Both the position numbers and the translations under genes were made by a program. The notes beneath the pieces were generated by a model, which did not search any database, was not told the DNA's origin, and saw only the letters and a list, made by a program, of their open reading frames with translations. This document shows, in pieces, positions 8,387 through 14,994 of a stretch of 64,000 nt of DNA (positions are counted from its first letter, which is position 1; the number at the start of each line of letters is the position of its first letter). Location of the stretch: the IMG/VR virus record IMGVR_UViG_3300042448_001840, positions 1 through 64,000 of that record; one strand, 5' to 3'. This DNA is from a virus.

Positions 8387-8997
8387 CAACTATAGTTGGT
8401 TTGCAGGGCGATAACTTTGCTGTTGTTTATGTTGATTCCCGTATATCTTCAAGTGATTCCGGTGGATATATTTCTCAAATTTCAACCCTAAAAGAGGGGT
8501 GTGGTAAAGTTGCGGTTAATGGCAAATACCTTTTGGGTGCTGCAGGTGATGTTAGAGCTATCAATATTCTTCACCACGTATTTCAGCCACCAACTCCGCC
8601 GATAAATATGCGAGGCAAAAAACTAGATCAGTTCTTTACTGCCAAGTTTATTCCCGCATTAAGAGAATGTTTTGAACAACAAGGTTACGCAATACCTGAT
8701 ATTAAAGAAGACAAAGAGCATATGGCCGAACAGGCTTCTACAATACTTGTAGTTATACATGGAATTATTTATGTTGTTGACGGAGATTACTCTTGGACTT
8801 CTGATTCTTCTGGTATGTACGCTCTTGGTTCTGGTTCATCTTATGCCTTAGGTGCACTCCAAGCTTTAGTTACTAACAGAAAACTTACTATACCGCAAGC
8901 TAAAAAATTGGCTTTAAAAGCTTTGTCTACAGCTGCAAAATTTGATCCTTACACAGGATCACCTTTCCATTGCCATATACAGGAACAAGGTAAATAG
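8383..8997 (+). CDS. Proteasome beta-subunit-like Ntn hydrolase
   Basis: A 204-residue protein of the 20S proteasome/HslV superfamily. It begins MTTIVGLQGDNFAVVYVDSR: removal of Met exposes Thr2, the expected N-terminal nucleophile, with Asp18 and Lys38-type partners downstream. GKYLLGAAGDVRAINILHH matches the first helix region and GMYALGSGSSYALGALQA the later conserved helix. Actinobacteria carry proteasomes, so it could modulate host protein turnover or process phage proteins. No alpha-subunit gene is visible. Confidence 0.8.
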   Translation: MTTIVGLQGDNFAVVYVDSRISSSDSGGYISQISTLKEGCGKVAVNGKYLLGAAGDVRAINILHHVFQPPTPPINMRGKKLDQFFTAKFIPALRECFEQQGYAIPDIKEDKEHMAEQASTILVVIHGIIYVVDGDYSWTSDSSGMYALGSGSSYALGALQALVTNRKLTIPQAKKLALKALSTAAKFDPYTGSPFHCHIQEQGK

Positions 8998-9004
8998 TTA
9001 CTTT

Positions 9005-9034
9005 TTGACTTTTTGTTGCTTACCTATATATAAT
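9005..9034 (+). promoter_or_regulatory. Strong sigma-70-type promoter
   Basis: TTGACT at 9005-9010, an 18-base spacer and a perfect TATAAT at 9029-9034, ending 44 bases before the gene at 9079, which also has an AAGGGAG ribosome site at 9067-9073. This is the best promoter match on the plus strand. Confidence 0.75.
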
Positions 9035-9078
9035 ATCCAAAGTACAGAGTTTGGCAATTAGAAATAAGGGAGCATATA

Positions 9079-9432
9079 ATGCCTAAAGAAAGTTTAGTTT
9101 GCGAAGAGTGCCAGTCATCATGGCGAAGAGAACAAACAAGAGGACGTAAACCCCGCTTATGCCCTAACTGTCTATCTGCCCCTCAGACAGCTTCTAAGGC
9201 CTCTAGAATCGTCATAGAAGACCAGTCCCTACGAAAGCCTACCATTAAGGTTTTGGACACAAGTATTAAGACACCTGTCAAATACAAAGGTAAGAACTCC
9301 TGGTTCTGTCCGCATTGCAAATCAACTTTCCAAACATTTGTTGGCCTAATGGAAGAACCCATGCACTGGTGCAAGAACAATGCCAGAAACTACATCCCCT
9401 TCGTCCTTAGTCGGCAGGACGCGCAAGCATAA
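9079..9432 (+). CDS. Zinc-ribbon protein
   Basis: A 117-residue basic protein with two Cys-rich modules: CEECQSSW...LCPNC (residues 8-34) and WFCPHC (around residue 76) followed by HWC. These look like one zinc ribbon plus a C2HC-type finger. A strong promoter and ribosome site suggest high expression. It could be a transcription or host-takeover factor; the family is not identified. Confidence 0.75.
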   Translation: MPKESLVCEECQSSWRREQTRGRKPRLCPNCLSAPQTASKASRIVIEDQSLRKPTIKVLDTSIKTPVKYKGKNSWFCPHCKSTFQTFVGLMEEPMHWCKNNARNYIPFVLSRQDAQA

Positions 9433-9481
9433 TTAATATATTATATTTTCACTACTCTTTTCATCTCACAAAGGACACTCC

Positions 9482-9625
9482 GTGCAAACTATGATTAATA
9501 AAGATAACTTTAAAAAAATTATTTCTAAAGTTACAGACTTAAAATTTCTTATATCTTTATTCCAAGAAATATTATTTTTATTATTCAAATTAGTTTACGG
9601 AAACAAGCCTTTGTTCACTATATAA
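9482..9625 (+). CDS. Small hydrophobic protein
   Basis: A 47-residue protein starting at GTG, preceded by AAAGGA at a good distance; an ATG at 9491 is an alternative. The second half (FLISLFQEILFLLFKLVYG) is long and hydrophobic enough for one membrane segment. It lies just after the strong-promoter gene. A small membrane peptide that alters host physiology is possible. Confidence 0.5.
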   Translation: MQTMINKDNFKKIISKVTDLKFLISLFQEILFLLFKLVYGNKPLFTI

Positions 9626-9631
9626 AATAAT

Positions 9632-9865
9632 ATGCAACAGAACAACGAGGAAATCGTGAAACTTAAAGAAACACTCTCAGAACTTCAAGCGAAGTACGAG
9701 GGAATGAAAATGCAAAAGTCAGCAGAAACCTTTTTAAGAAACAAAGATTCTGACTTAATGGACGACATGATGGAACTTATAGATCAGTTTGCTACAGGCA
9801 ACGTAGATCTCAAATTCTACCAAAGAATCCAAAGAGCATATTCAAGATCAGTCAAGGAAAGATAA
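9632..9865 (+). CDS. Small acidic coiled-coil protein
   Basis: A 77-residue protein, strongly helical with a likely coiled coil at residues 5-35. The ATG lies six bases after TATAAA (9621-9626) with no ribosome site, so it may be leaderless or coupled to the preceding stop. No homologous family is recognised. Confidence 0.6.
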   Translation: MQQNNEEIVKLKETLSELQAKYEGMKMQKSAETFLRNKDSDLMDDMMELIDQFATGNVDLKFYQRIQRAYSRSVKER

Positions 9866-9871
9866 AGACTC

Positions 9872-9970
9872 ATGACAGTCCCGGGACAACGCAACAACCC
9901 CTGTGCCTGCTCTGGACCCATCCCCCAAAGCCCATTCTGCGGTGACCGCGGAGTAGAAGACGACGATTAA
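9872..9970 (+). CDS. Tiny Cys/Pro-rich peptide
   Basis: A 32-residue open frame with AAGGAAAG before its ATG. It contains CACSG and FCGD and ends in an acidic tail (GVEDDD). Its base composition is clearly richer in G+C than the flanks. The three cysteines recall short metal-binding peptides. Too short for firm assignment. Confidence 0.4.
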   Translation: MTVPGQRNNPCACSGPIPQSPFCGDRGVEDDD

Positions 9971-10045
9971 ATTAAATCGTTTGACAATGTCTTTTGTTAA
10001 CTCAAAAAAATGTTTTTTAAATAGTGCCTCAGATGGCGGACCACA

Positions 10046-10115
10046 TGCTATACTGTACATACGAAGTCAGATGCTCTCCGAGGGTGAGGCCAACTTTTGT
10101 TGGTCTCATCCTTTG
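10046..10115 (+). ncRNA. Possible small structured RNA with its own promoter
   Basis: The 275-base gap 9971-10245 has no gene on either strand that I can support. It holds an extended -10 (TGC-TATACT, 10046-10054) followed by a near-perfect hairpin of about 14 base pairs with a TTTT loop (10081-10112). There is no U tract after the hairpin, so it is not a plain terminator. A second TATAAT at 10202-10207 probably serves the gene at 10246. Confidence 0.4.
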
Positions 10116-10245
10116 GGTTACTAGGTAAAAATATGGCCTACAGCGGAACAAATACCTAAAAAAAGATTCGTACCAAGTTTTCTTATTATCCATGATGATA
10201 GTATAATACACAACGAAACAATCGATAAATTTTATTGGGGCAATA

Positions 10246-10617
10246 ATGGGAATGTTTGATTATCTAGATGTAAATTATGATTTACCTTTACCCGAGAACG
10301 CTACAAGCGAACATATAGTTTTTATTAAAAACGCAATTGCTGCGGACAACTTTCAAACTAAAGATTTTGAATGCATGTTAGATGTTTACTACCTTGATAG
10401 AGAAGGGTTTATGTATCTAAAAAATGGCGATAAATATGAAGAACATTATGTACATCAACATGTTAGGTGCTATACTTATATAGCCATACCTTCCGAAGAT
10501 TGTAGATATTGGTTAGAGTATGATCTTAAGTTTACAGACGGAAAAATCCAACAGTCTTCTGTTACTAGCTGGGAAAAAATGGTAGGGTTTAAACCAATAG
10601 AATTAGATGAGGAATAA
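10246..10617 (+). CDS. Conserved phage protein of unknown function
   Basis: A 123-residue soluble protein. The opening MGMFDYLDVNYDLPLP and the later NFQTKDFECMLDVYYLDREG are a pattern I associate with a widespread phage hypothetical family, but no function is known. The C-terminus is acidic. It overlaps the next gene by 11 bases and has a TATAAT 38 bases upstream. Confidence 0.75.
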   Translation: MGMFDYLDVNYDLPLPENATSEHIVFIKNAIAADNFQTKDFECMLDVYYLDREGFMYLKNGDKYEEHYVHQHVRCYTYIAIPSEDCRYWLEYDLKFTDGKIQQSSVTSWEKMVGFKPIELDEE

Positions 10618-10819
10618 TATGAGCATTGGATACACTGATATATACCAACAAATATACAAAGCATTAAAGAATGACTTTGTGCCGGAAGAAAACTTAAATG
10701 TATCTGCTCGAAAAATTACAGATGCTGTTTGGGAACTTAAGCTTAGTCTTGACTATGGTAGTCGTTTCCCAAATACTTTAGAAAAAGTAAATAAAATTAT
10801 TAATGATCGGTTTCAATGA
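10607..10819 (+). CDS. Small unknown protein with a possible recoded C-terminus
   Basis: A 70-residue helical protein. Its last codons include an in-frame CGG (10808-10810) followed by TTT CAA and stop. If CGGT were read as one codon, translation would instead continue for 17 further codons to a TAG at 10865-10867. Both versions are possible; the short one is annotated. The tRNA-Gly gene proposed to read CGGN starts 53 bases downstream. Confidence 0.6.
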   Translation: MRNNMSIGYTDIYQQIYKALKNDFVPEENLNVSARKITDAVWELKLSLDYGSRFPNTLEKVNKIINDRFQ

Positions 10820-10872
10820 AAGTTCAAGACTTGGTGGATATTTAAATTCCCAATGGATGATAGATTAGATTT

Positions 10873-10945
10873 GCGGTTGTAGCTTAAAGATAGAGCAAGT
10901 ATGTTTCCGACCTACTTTGTGAGGGTTTGAATCCCTTCAACCGCT
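10873..10945 (+). tRNA. tRNA-Gly(UCC) with enlarged anticodon arm, candidate quadruplet-decoding tRNA
   Basis: Acceptor stem GCGGTTG (10873-10879) pairs perfectly with CAACCGC (10938-10944); the discriminator is T10945 and CCA is not encoded. D arm GCTT/GAGC and T arm GAGGG-TTTGAAT-CCCTT are normal. Between base 10897 and the T stem there are 23 bases where a usual tRNA-Gly has about 21, so the anticodon arm is 19 instead of 17 bases. It contains TTTCCGA (10904-10910). Read as a triplet the anticodon is UCC; read as four bases it is UCCG, complementary to CGGA. The stem has one T-C mismatch or a bulge. G1-C72, C2-G71, G3-C70, U73, C35 and C36 fit bacterial glycine identity elements. Confidence 0.85.
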
Positions 10946-10957
10946 CCTTTAGAAAGA

Positions 10958-11356
10958 ATGTATATGAAAGAAATTTTAATTTCATTAAAAGAAAAAAACT
11001 TAAATAAAGTTGATTACAAAAAACAGTATCAAAGAACATGGTTGCAAATTCGCAGAACTCAATGGATTAAAGAAAATGGTCCGTGTAAAGTTTGTGGTTC
11101 TTGGGAAGGTCTAGAAGTAGACCATATTGATCCTGATAAAAAAGAATTTAGAATAGCTACAATTTGGAGCCGCAGAAAAGAAGTTAGAGAAAAAGAATTG
11201 GCTAAGTGCCAAGTCCTATGTAAGACACACCATATTGAGAAAACTTCGAGAGAAAACAGTTTACTTGGACACGGTAGCCCAGAAAGATATAAAGATAAAA
11301 ATTGCAAATGTGCCTCATGCGTAGCAGCAAAGAAAAAAGCTTCTTTTAAATCTTAG
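10958..11356 (+). CDS. HNH endonuclease
   Basis: A 132-residue basic protein with CKVCGSWEGLEVDHIDPDKK (residues 47-66), then CQVLCKTHHIEKT and a last pair CKCASC. This is the zinc-stabilised HNH nuclease core, with the DH of VDHID and HH as catalytic positions. Freestanding HNH genes in phages are often homing endonucleases; here it directly follows the tRNA gene, a common place for such elements. An ATG at 10964 is an alternative start. Confidence 0.85.
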   Translation: MYMKEILISLKEKNLNKVDYKKQYQRTWLQIRRTQWIKENGPCKVCGSWEGLEVDHIDPDKKEFRIATIWSRRKEVREKELAKCQVLCKTHHIEKTSRENSLLGHGSPERYKDKNCKCASCVAAKKKASFKS

Positions 11357-11366
11357 TTTTTCCCTC

Positions 11367-11404
11367 AGATTATTACTATAGCCAAATGTTAATAATCTAG
11401 GAGG
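11367..11404 (+). promoter_or_regulatory. Inverted repeat abutting a perfect ribosome site
   Basis: AGATTATTA (11367-11375) and TAATAATCT (11390-11398) form a perfect nine-base inverted repeat, followed at once by AGGAGG (11399-11404), seven bases before the ATG at 11411. It could be an operator or a weak hairpin that controls access to this strong ribosome site. Confidence 0.5.
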
Positions 11405-11410
11405 TGTACC

Positions 11411-11614
11411 ATGGCCGGCAAAAAACCAGCTAAAGTTAATTCGTCAGGAAACGTAAAACAAGCTGAACAGATTGGTAAGATAATTAAATATATTGGTGCC
11501 GCTAAGGGCGTCTTTCATATCTGCCCCACCTGCAATAGTAAAGTTAACAGAGGCCTTGTATATGAGCACGGCAACATAACTTATTGCACTAGAAATTGCA
11601 TACCAAAAGCTTAA
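11411..11614 (+). CDS. Small zinc-binding protein
   Basis: A 67-residue basic protein with a C4 zinc site: CPTCNSKVN near residue 39 and YCTRNC near residue 59. It has the best ribosome site in the region (AGGAGG). The lysine-rich N-terminus and zinc knuckle suggest nucleic-acid binding. No specific family is assigned. Confidence 0.7.
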   Translation: MAGKKPAKVNSSGNVKQAEQIGKIIKYIGAAKGVFHICPTCNSKVNRGLVYEHGNITYCTRNCIPKA

Positions 11615-11615
11615 G

Positions 11616-11630
11616 TGCTACTATAGCAGT
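11616..11630 (+). promoter_or_regulatory. Extended -10 promoter for a possible leaderless transcript
   Basis: TGC-TACTAT at 11616-11624 fits an extended -10 element (TGnTAnnnT). Six bases separate it from the ATG at 11631, placing the start of transcription on the initiation codon. No ribosome site precedes the gene, which supports leaderless translation. Confidence 0.5.
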
Positions 11631-12011
11631 ATGCAAAATTACTGGCTTTCTGACGTTAACTATCAAAAATCGTTAGTTAAAAATATTAACGAGATGAAAA
11701 ATGAGCCCATGCAGGGCACAGTAGCCCCAGCTGAGAGAGAATTCGCTGATTCTTTATTGGCAATCGTAAAAAAATATGGTAAGCTTTCAAATAACGACGG
11801 TAACGGCATTTGGGTTGGGTACGTTCCTGAAGCAGAAAATGAGAATTACGAGATCGGGGTACGTTGCGAGAATTGTATTCTTCATGAATCAGCATCTGTT
11901 TGTAAAATTGTTAAACAAAGAATTCAACCTGGAGGCTATTGCAGATTAGCGGCTATACCCGATGGAGTTGTTGGATCATCTCAAGATGACGAAGAAGAAG
12001 ACGGTGAGTAA
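11631..12011 (+). CDS. HiPIP-like Fe-S motif protein
   Basis: A 126-residue protein. The C-terminal part has CENCILHESASVCKIVKQRI then GGYCRLA: cysteines in a C-x2-C-x9-C-x12-C spacing, resembling the high-potential iron-sulfur protein motif seen in some phage proteins. The last 15 residues are very acidic (DDEEEDGE). It overlaps the ferredoxin gene start by one base, so the two Fe-S proteins are probably made together. Cluster binding is inferred. Confidence 0.65.
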   Translation: MQNYWLSDVNYQKSLVKNINEMKNEPMQGTVAPAEREFADSLLAIVKKYGKLSNNDGNGIWVGYVPEAENENYEIGVRCENCILHESASVCKIVKQRIQPGGYCRLAAIPDGVVGSSQDDEEEDGE

Positions 12012-12256
12012 TGAGAGTATGGATTGACCAAGACCTATGTACTGGAGATGGACTATGCGCAGAGATAGCACCAGATGTATTCCACATGATGCCAGATGGT
12101 CTTGCGTATGTAAAAGAAGGGGACAAGATTTATGCGGCCGCTGTGGGGAACCCAGAAGGCGCAGCTGGAATGGCATATTTCGCAGACGATAGGCTTGCAG
12201 ATGTAATTGAAGCAGCCGAAGAATGCCCTGGTGAGTGCATTTTTATAGAACCATAA
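12011..12256 (+). CDS. Ferredoxin (single-cluster, [3Fe-4S]/[4Fe-4S] type)
   Basis: An 81-residue protein with the actinobacterial small ferredoxin pattern: DLCTGDGLCAEIAPDVF (cysteines 10 and 16) and ECPGECIFIEP (cysteines near 73 and 77). The reduced cysteine set predicts one cluster. Such ferredoxins feed electrons to cytochromes P450 and other oxygenases or reductases; in this phage possible partners are the 2OG oxygenase or the class II reductase, which is inference. A longer middle loop than usual lies at residues 40-60. Confidence 0.85.
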   Translation: MRVWIDQDLCTGDGLCAEIAPDVFHMMPDGLAYVKEGDKIYAAAVGNPEGAAGMAYFADDRLADVIEAAEECPGECIFIEP

Positions 12257-12267
12257 AGGAATATAGT

Positions 12268-12414
12268 ATGAATCAAGAAAATTTTTATGACTCTGAAAAA
12301 CCAGAAGAATATGTCTATGATCCTGAACTTATTGACTATGATTTATTCTTTAAAGATTTGTGGAAAAAAGAAGACGACTTTTTAAAGTCTGTGGGCGTCG
12401 AGCCAACTAGCTAG
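12268..12414 (+). CDS. Small acidic protein
   Basis: A 48-residue protein rich in Asp, Glu and Tyr, with AAAGGA seven bases before its ATG. It has no cysteines or membrane segment. The strongly acidic character is reminiscent of DNA-mimic or inhibitor proteins, but there is no direct evidence. Confidence 0.5.
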   Translation: MNQENFYDSEKPEEYVYDPELIDYDLFFKDLWKKEDDFLKSVGVEPTS

Positions 12415-12471
12415 TAACTGGTGTATCTCGTATAGGCAATTACTATAATCCCAGCAAACAGGAGGGATTAT

Positions 12472-12729
12472 ATGGAACAAATTAAAAATATTATAATGCG
12501 CATTGTTGCGACTTTCGCAGCTTCGGGCTTAGGCGTAATTGGTGCTGGCACAATAGCCGGTGTGCCACTCTGGAAAGCCATTTTCATGGCAGGTATTGCT
12601 GGCGTAGCAACTGTAGTAGAAGGTTTATCTAGGGCGTTTCTTGATGACGGTAAATTATCTGTTGCAGAAATAAATGAAGTCTTTAATGGAGTAGACAAAA
12701 AAGTTAGAAAAGCAGCAGATGCCAAATGA
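12472..12729 (+). CDS. Putative holin (r1t-like)
   Basis: An 85-residue protein with two hydrophobic segments (about residues 10-30 and 35-52), the first rich in Gly/Ala (SGLGVIGAGTIAGVPLWKAI), and a charged C-terminal tail. This layout fits small phage holins of the r1t type in actinophages. AGGAGGG precedes the ATG and a TATAAT sits at 12444-12449. The next gene is a lipoprotein overlapping by four bases, suggesting a lysis cluster separate from the endolysin at 31 kb. Confidence 0.65.
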   Translation: MEQIKNIIMRIVATFAASGLGVIGAGTIAGVPLWKAIFMAGIAGVATVVEGLSRAFLDDGKLSVAEINEVFNGVDKKVRKAADAK

Positions 12730-12935
12730 AGAAAGTGCTTTTAGCATTTGGAATACTTATTTTATCTGCATGTGGCTACGATGGAAATTACAGATACTCT
12801 TGTCAGGACCCAGAAAAATGGGAAGCAGAAGAGTGCAATCCGCCATTATGCAGAGTAGATGGAAACTGCACAGAAACTTTACTTGGATTCAATCCAAACG
12901 AAACAACAACAACACAGGAGATAGTCGCCCCATGA
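12726..12935 (+). CDS. Small phage lipoprotein
   Basis: A 69-residue protein with a lipoprotein signal peptide: MKKVLLAFGILILSACGYDG, lipobox LSAC with the acylated Cys at residue 16. The mature part has further cysteines (YSCQD, ECNPPLC, NCTE) that could form disulfides outside the membrane, and a TTTT stretch. It lies between the putative holin and a membrane protein; an outer-leaflet lysis factor or superinfection-exclusion lipoprotein is possible. Confidence 0.75.
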   Translation: MKKVLLAFGILILSACGYDGNYRYSCQDPEKWEAEECNPPLCRVDGNCTETLLGFNPNETTTTQEIVAP

Positions 12936-13213
12936 AAAAACGTTTAACACCAGCAGAACTTGATGCTCGACTTAAGTTTGTGGTTGGTTGCGTTATGGCA
13001 ACCGTTTTAACCCTTACAACTATTGGAGTCATTTACGCTCTTGTATTTGTTACGCAGCCAATTGGAGCTCAAGCAGAAAATGACAAAATGTTTTTTAGTG
13101 TTTTGTCCAGCATTGCGACATTTATTACTGGAACACTAGCTGGATTAATGATTTCTACTGGTGGCAATAAAGAAGATAAAAACGGTAACGGGATCCCAGA
13201 CGACGAAGAGTAG
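12932..13213 (+). CDS. Two-span membrane protein with acidic calcium-like tail
   Basis: A 93-residue protein with two membrane helices (residues 18-42 and 52-72) and the tail DKNGNGIPDDEE, which resembles an isolated calcium-binding (dockerin/thrombospondin-3-like) loop. The start is the ATG at 12932 overlapping the lipoprotein stop; a longer frame upstream is only a shadow. It may be a second holin or a lysis regulator. Confidence 0.65.
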   Translation: MKKRLTPAELDARLKFVVGCVMATVLTLTTIGVIYALVFVTQPIGAQAENDKMFFSVLSSIATFITGTLAGLMISTGGNKEDKNGNGIPDDEE

Positions 13214-13214
13214 T

Positions 13215-13853
13215 ATGAATATTTCATCAGAAATGAATGCGTGGAATACGTGTTCATTAGAAGATTTATGGATTTTTGATAAATTAATTGTTGCCAAAAA
13301 AGCTGGCCACTTATGCGGGCCACGTGGTATACCCGTACCAAAACCTGGTGAATATTTTGTAAAGCCAGTTATTAACATTGAAGGTATGGGGGAGAGAGCC
13401 CGAGTAGAATATCTTGAACAAGATACATGCCATCTGCACCCTGGAGAATTTTGGTGCGAAATATTTACCGGCGAACACATCAGTGTTGATTATAAAAAAT
13501 ACGAACCAATATTATCTGTCGTTGGGACTAAACACAGTAAACATCCATACAAAAGATTTACTTACTGGGAAAAAACAGAACAAACACATCCTCTTCCACA
13601 CTTTTTAGGTCTCGTTCCTCTTAGGTATGAAAAAATTAATTGTGAGTTTATTGGTGGAAAATTAATTGAGATACACCTGCGTGGCAATAGCGATTTTTCA
13701 CATAAGAATACATCAATGATTCCAGTATGGAAAGATGAACACCCAGAAAACTTTGATGTTAACTTTCATTACACCCACCTGATCAGAGATGGATACCGCT
13801 TTATCAGCGATAACGGCGAAGAATTAGAACGCCTAGGAATTTGGGTTCGTTAG
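13215..13853 (+). CDS. Conserved phage protein, possibly ATP-grasp-like
   Basis: A 212-residue protein. LCGPRGIPVPKPGEYFVKPV, INIEGMGERA, HLHPGEFWCEIFTGEHISVD and FIGGKLIEIHLRGN are ordered as in a phage family I have seen in other aquatic phages; the arrangement of Lys, Glu and Asn-containing strands resembles the ATP-grasp fold, but I cannot prove it. It begins one base after the preceding stop. It precedes a sulfotransferase, so a part in modifying a glycan or metabolite is conceivable. Confidence 0.65.
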   Translation: MNISSEMNAWNTCSLEDLWIFDKLIVAKKAGHLCGPRGIPVPKPGEYFVKPVINIEGMGERARVEYLEQDTCHLHPGEFWCEIFTGEHISVDYKKYEPILSVVGTKHSKHPYKRFTYWEKTEQTHPLPHFLGLVPLRYEKINCEFIGGKLIEIHLRGNSDFSHKNTSMIPVWKDEHPENFDVNFHYTHLIRDGYRFISDNGEELERLGIWVR

Positions 13854-13934
13854 TTTTAAATAAACAAACTTTTTTTAGCGCACTTAGCAATGCCATAATT
13901 ATGGTTATATACTAGCATGTTTTTAAACTACATG

Positions 13935-13948
13935 TGGTATACTTTCAT
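13935..13948 (+). promoter_or_regulatory. Extended -10 promoter for a possible leaderless transcript
   Basis: TGG-TATACT (13935-13943) is an extended -10 element five bases before an in-frame GTG at 13949. No ribosome site is present. The element would lie inside the gene if the earlier GTG at 13934 were used, which argues for the later start. Confidence 0.45.
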
Positions 13949-14797
13949 GTGATATATTTTTGCCACATTCCAAGGACATCTGGAACCTCAATATCAAATT
14001 CTATCTACACTGCTTTTTGTAAAGAATTACGAATTCTTCGTAAACCCGATATTGAGCATTACGATCCTTTTTTTAATAAAAAATTAGATAAGGCAGATTA
14101 TAATTTTTTTGTGAAAGAGTGTTATTCAAACATAGATTTTTTTTATGGACATCATTTTTCCAGCCCGCATATTGAACCCTACAACGAAAGTCTAGAAACG
14201 TTTTCTATTGTTAGAGATCCACTAGAAAGATCAATTAGTGAATTTTACTATATGAACAATAATACCAGTCATTTAGATTGGGTAAATATTAAAATTTATC
14301 AAATAAAAAATTTTTTATTACATCAAACTTGCAATACTCAATGCCTATACCTTTTAGGTGATTATGATTGGGGACGCATAGAAGAAGAGGAAAGTGGTAT
14401 CGTTGAAGTTCTTTGGCGCAATATGCAGGGCGATGAATTTCGTTACAGTAATATAGGGGAAGATCAAATATCTTTTCAGGAAATTTTAAAAATAATTAAA
14501 AAAAGAAATATAAAACTTTCTACATTGGAAAATAGAACATATTTGTTAAATGAATTAGAGACTTCTTTAAATAAAATAAAAAAAACAAATATTGTTTTAG
14601 ATAAACAGGTAGTAGCAAATAAGAGATTATATTCTGAACAGAGATCAGAATATAACGATCCAGAATCTTTTCTTTCGCAAGAACAAATAGAAATATATAA
14701 AAATATCAATAGTTTAGATTATAAATTATATAATTATATCAAAGATCATGAAACGAAAACTGGGCGATGCCTGACTCCTGATGATATCATTATCTAA
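13949..14797 (+). CDS. Sulfotransferase family protein
   Basis: A 282-residue protein beginning MIYFCHIPRTSGTS: the HIPRTSGTS motif (residues 6-14) binds the 5'-phosphosulfate of PAPS. The 3'-phosphate-binding motif FSIVRDPLERSISEFYYM follows near residue 90. The C-terminal part is helical and lysine-rich. It would transfer sulfate from PAPS to a carbohydrate or protein acceptor, perhaps a virion or host-surface glycan. GTG at 13934 is an alternative start adding five residues. Confidence 0.8.
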   Translation: MIYFCHIPRTSGTSISNSIYTAFCKELRILRKPDIEHYDPFFNKKLDKADYNFFVKECYSNIDFFYGHHFSSPHIEPYNESLETFSIVRDPLERSISEFYYMNNNTSHLDWVNIKIYQIKNFLLHQTCNTQCLYLLGDYDWGRIEEEESGIVEVLWRNMQGDEFRYSNIGEDQISFQEILKIIKKRNIKLSTLENRTYLLNELETSLNKIKKTNIVLDKQVVANKRLYSEQRSEYNDPESFLSQEQIEIYKNINSLDYKLYNYIKDHETKTGRCLTPDDIII

Positions 14798-14833
14798 TAT
14801 ATTATCATTATTATTTTTTTAACAAGCAAAAAA

Positions 14834-14992
14834 TTAACCAACTAAATTATAAATATCCAATAACATATTTTCAATTTCTTGATGAGTGAACAGCTCTCTA
14901 TTTTGCTTTGTTACCTCTGATAATAGTGACTCAACCGATGCCTTAACACTAGCAAGTTTTGCGTCATCTTTGTTTAAAAGTAATCTACTCAT
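14834..14992 (-). CDS. Small helical protein downstream of the surface protein
   Basis: A 52-residue charged helical protein (MSRLLLNKDDAKLASV at its start) with AGGAC before its ATG. It begins two bases after the stop of the 1212-residue surface protein, so the two are co-transcribed. It converges on the sulfotransferase gene; the 36 bases between them are A/T-rich with T runs but no strong hairpin. No function assigned. Confidence 0.55.
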   Translation of the reverse strand: MSRLLLNKDDAKLASVKASVESLLSEVTKQNRELFTHQEIENMLLDIYNLVG

Positions 14993-14994
14993 AT

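Noticed and set aside
9848-10211. Minus-strand open frames in the 9.8-10.2 kb gap
   Set aside because: They cross a promoter and a strong hairpin, lack ribosome sites and have atypical composition.
12719-12931. N-terminal extension of the membrane protein at 12932
   Set aside because: It would overlap the lipoprotein gene completely in another frame and has no ribosome site; the ATG at 12932 overlaps the lipoprotein stop in the usual way.
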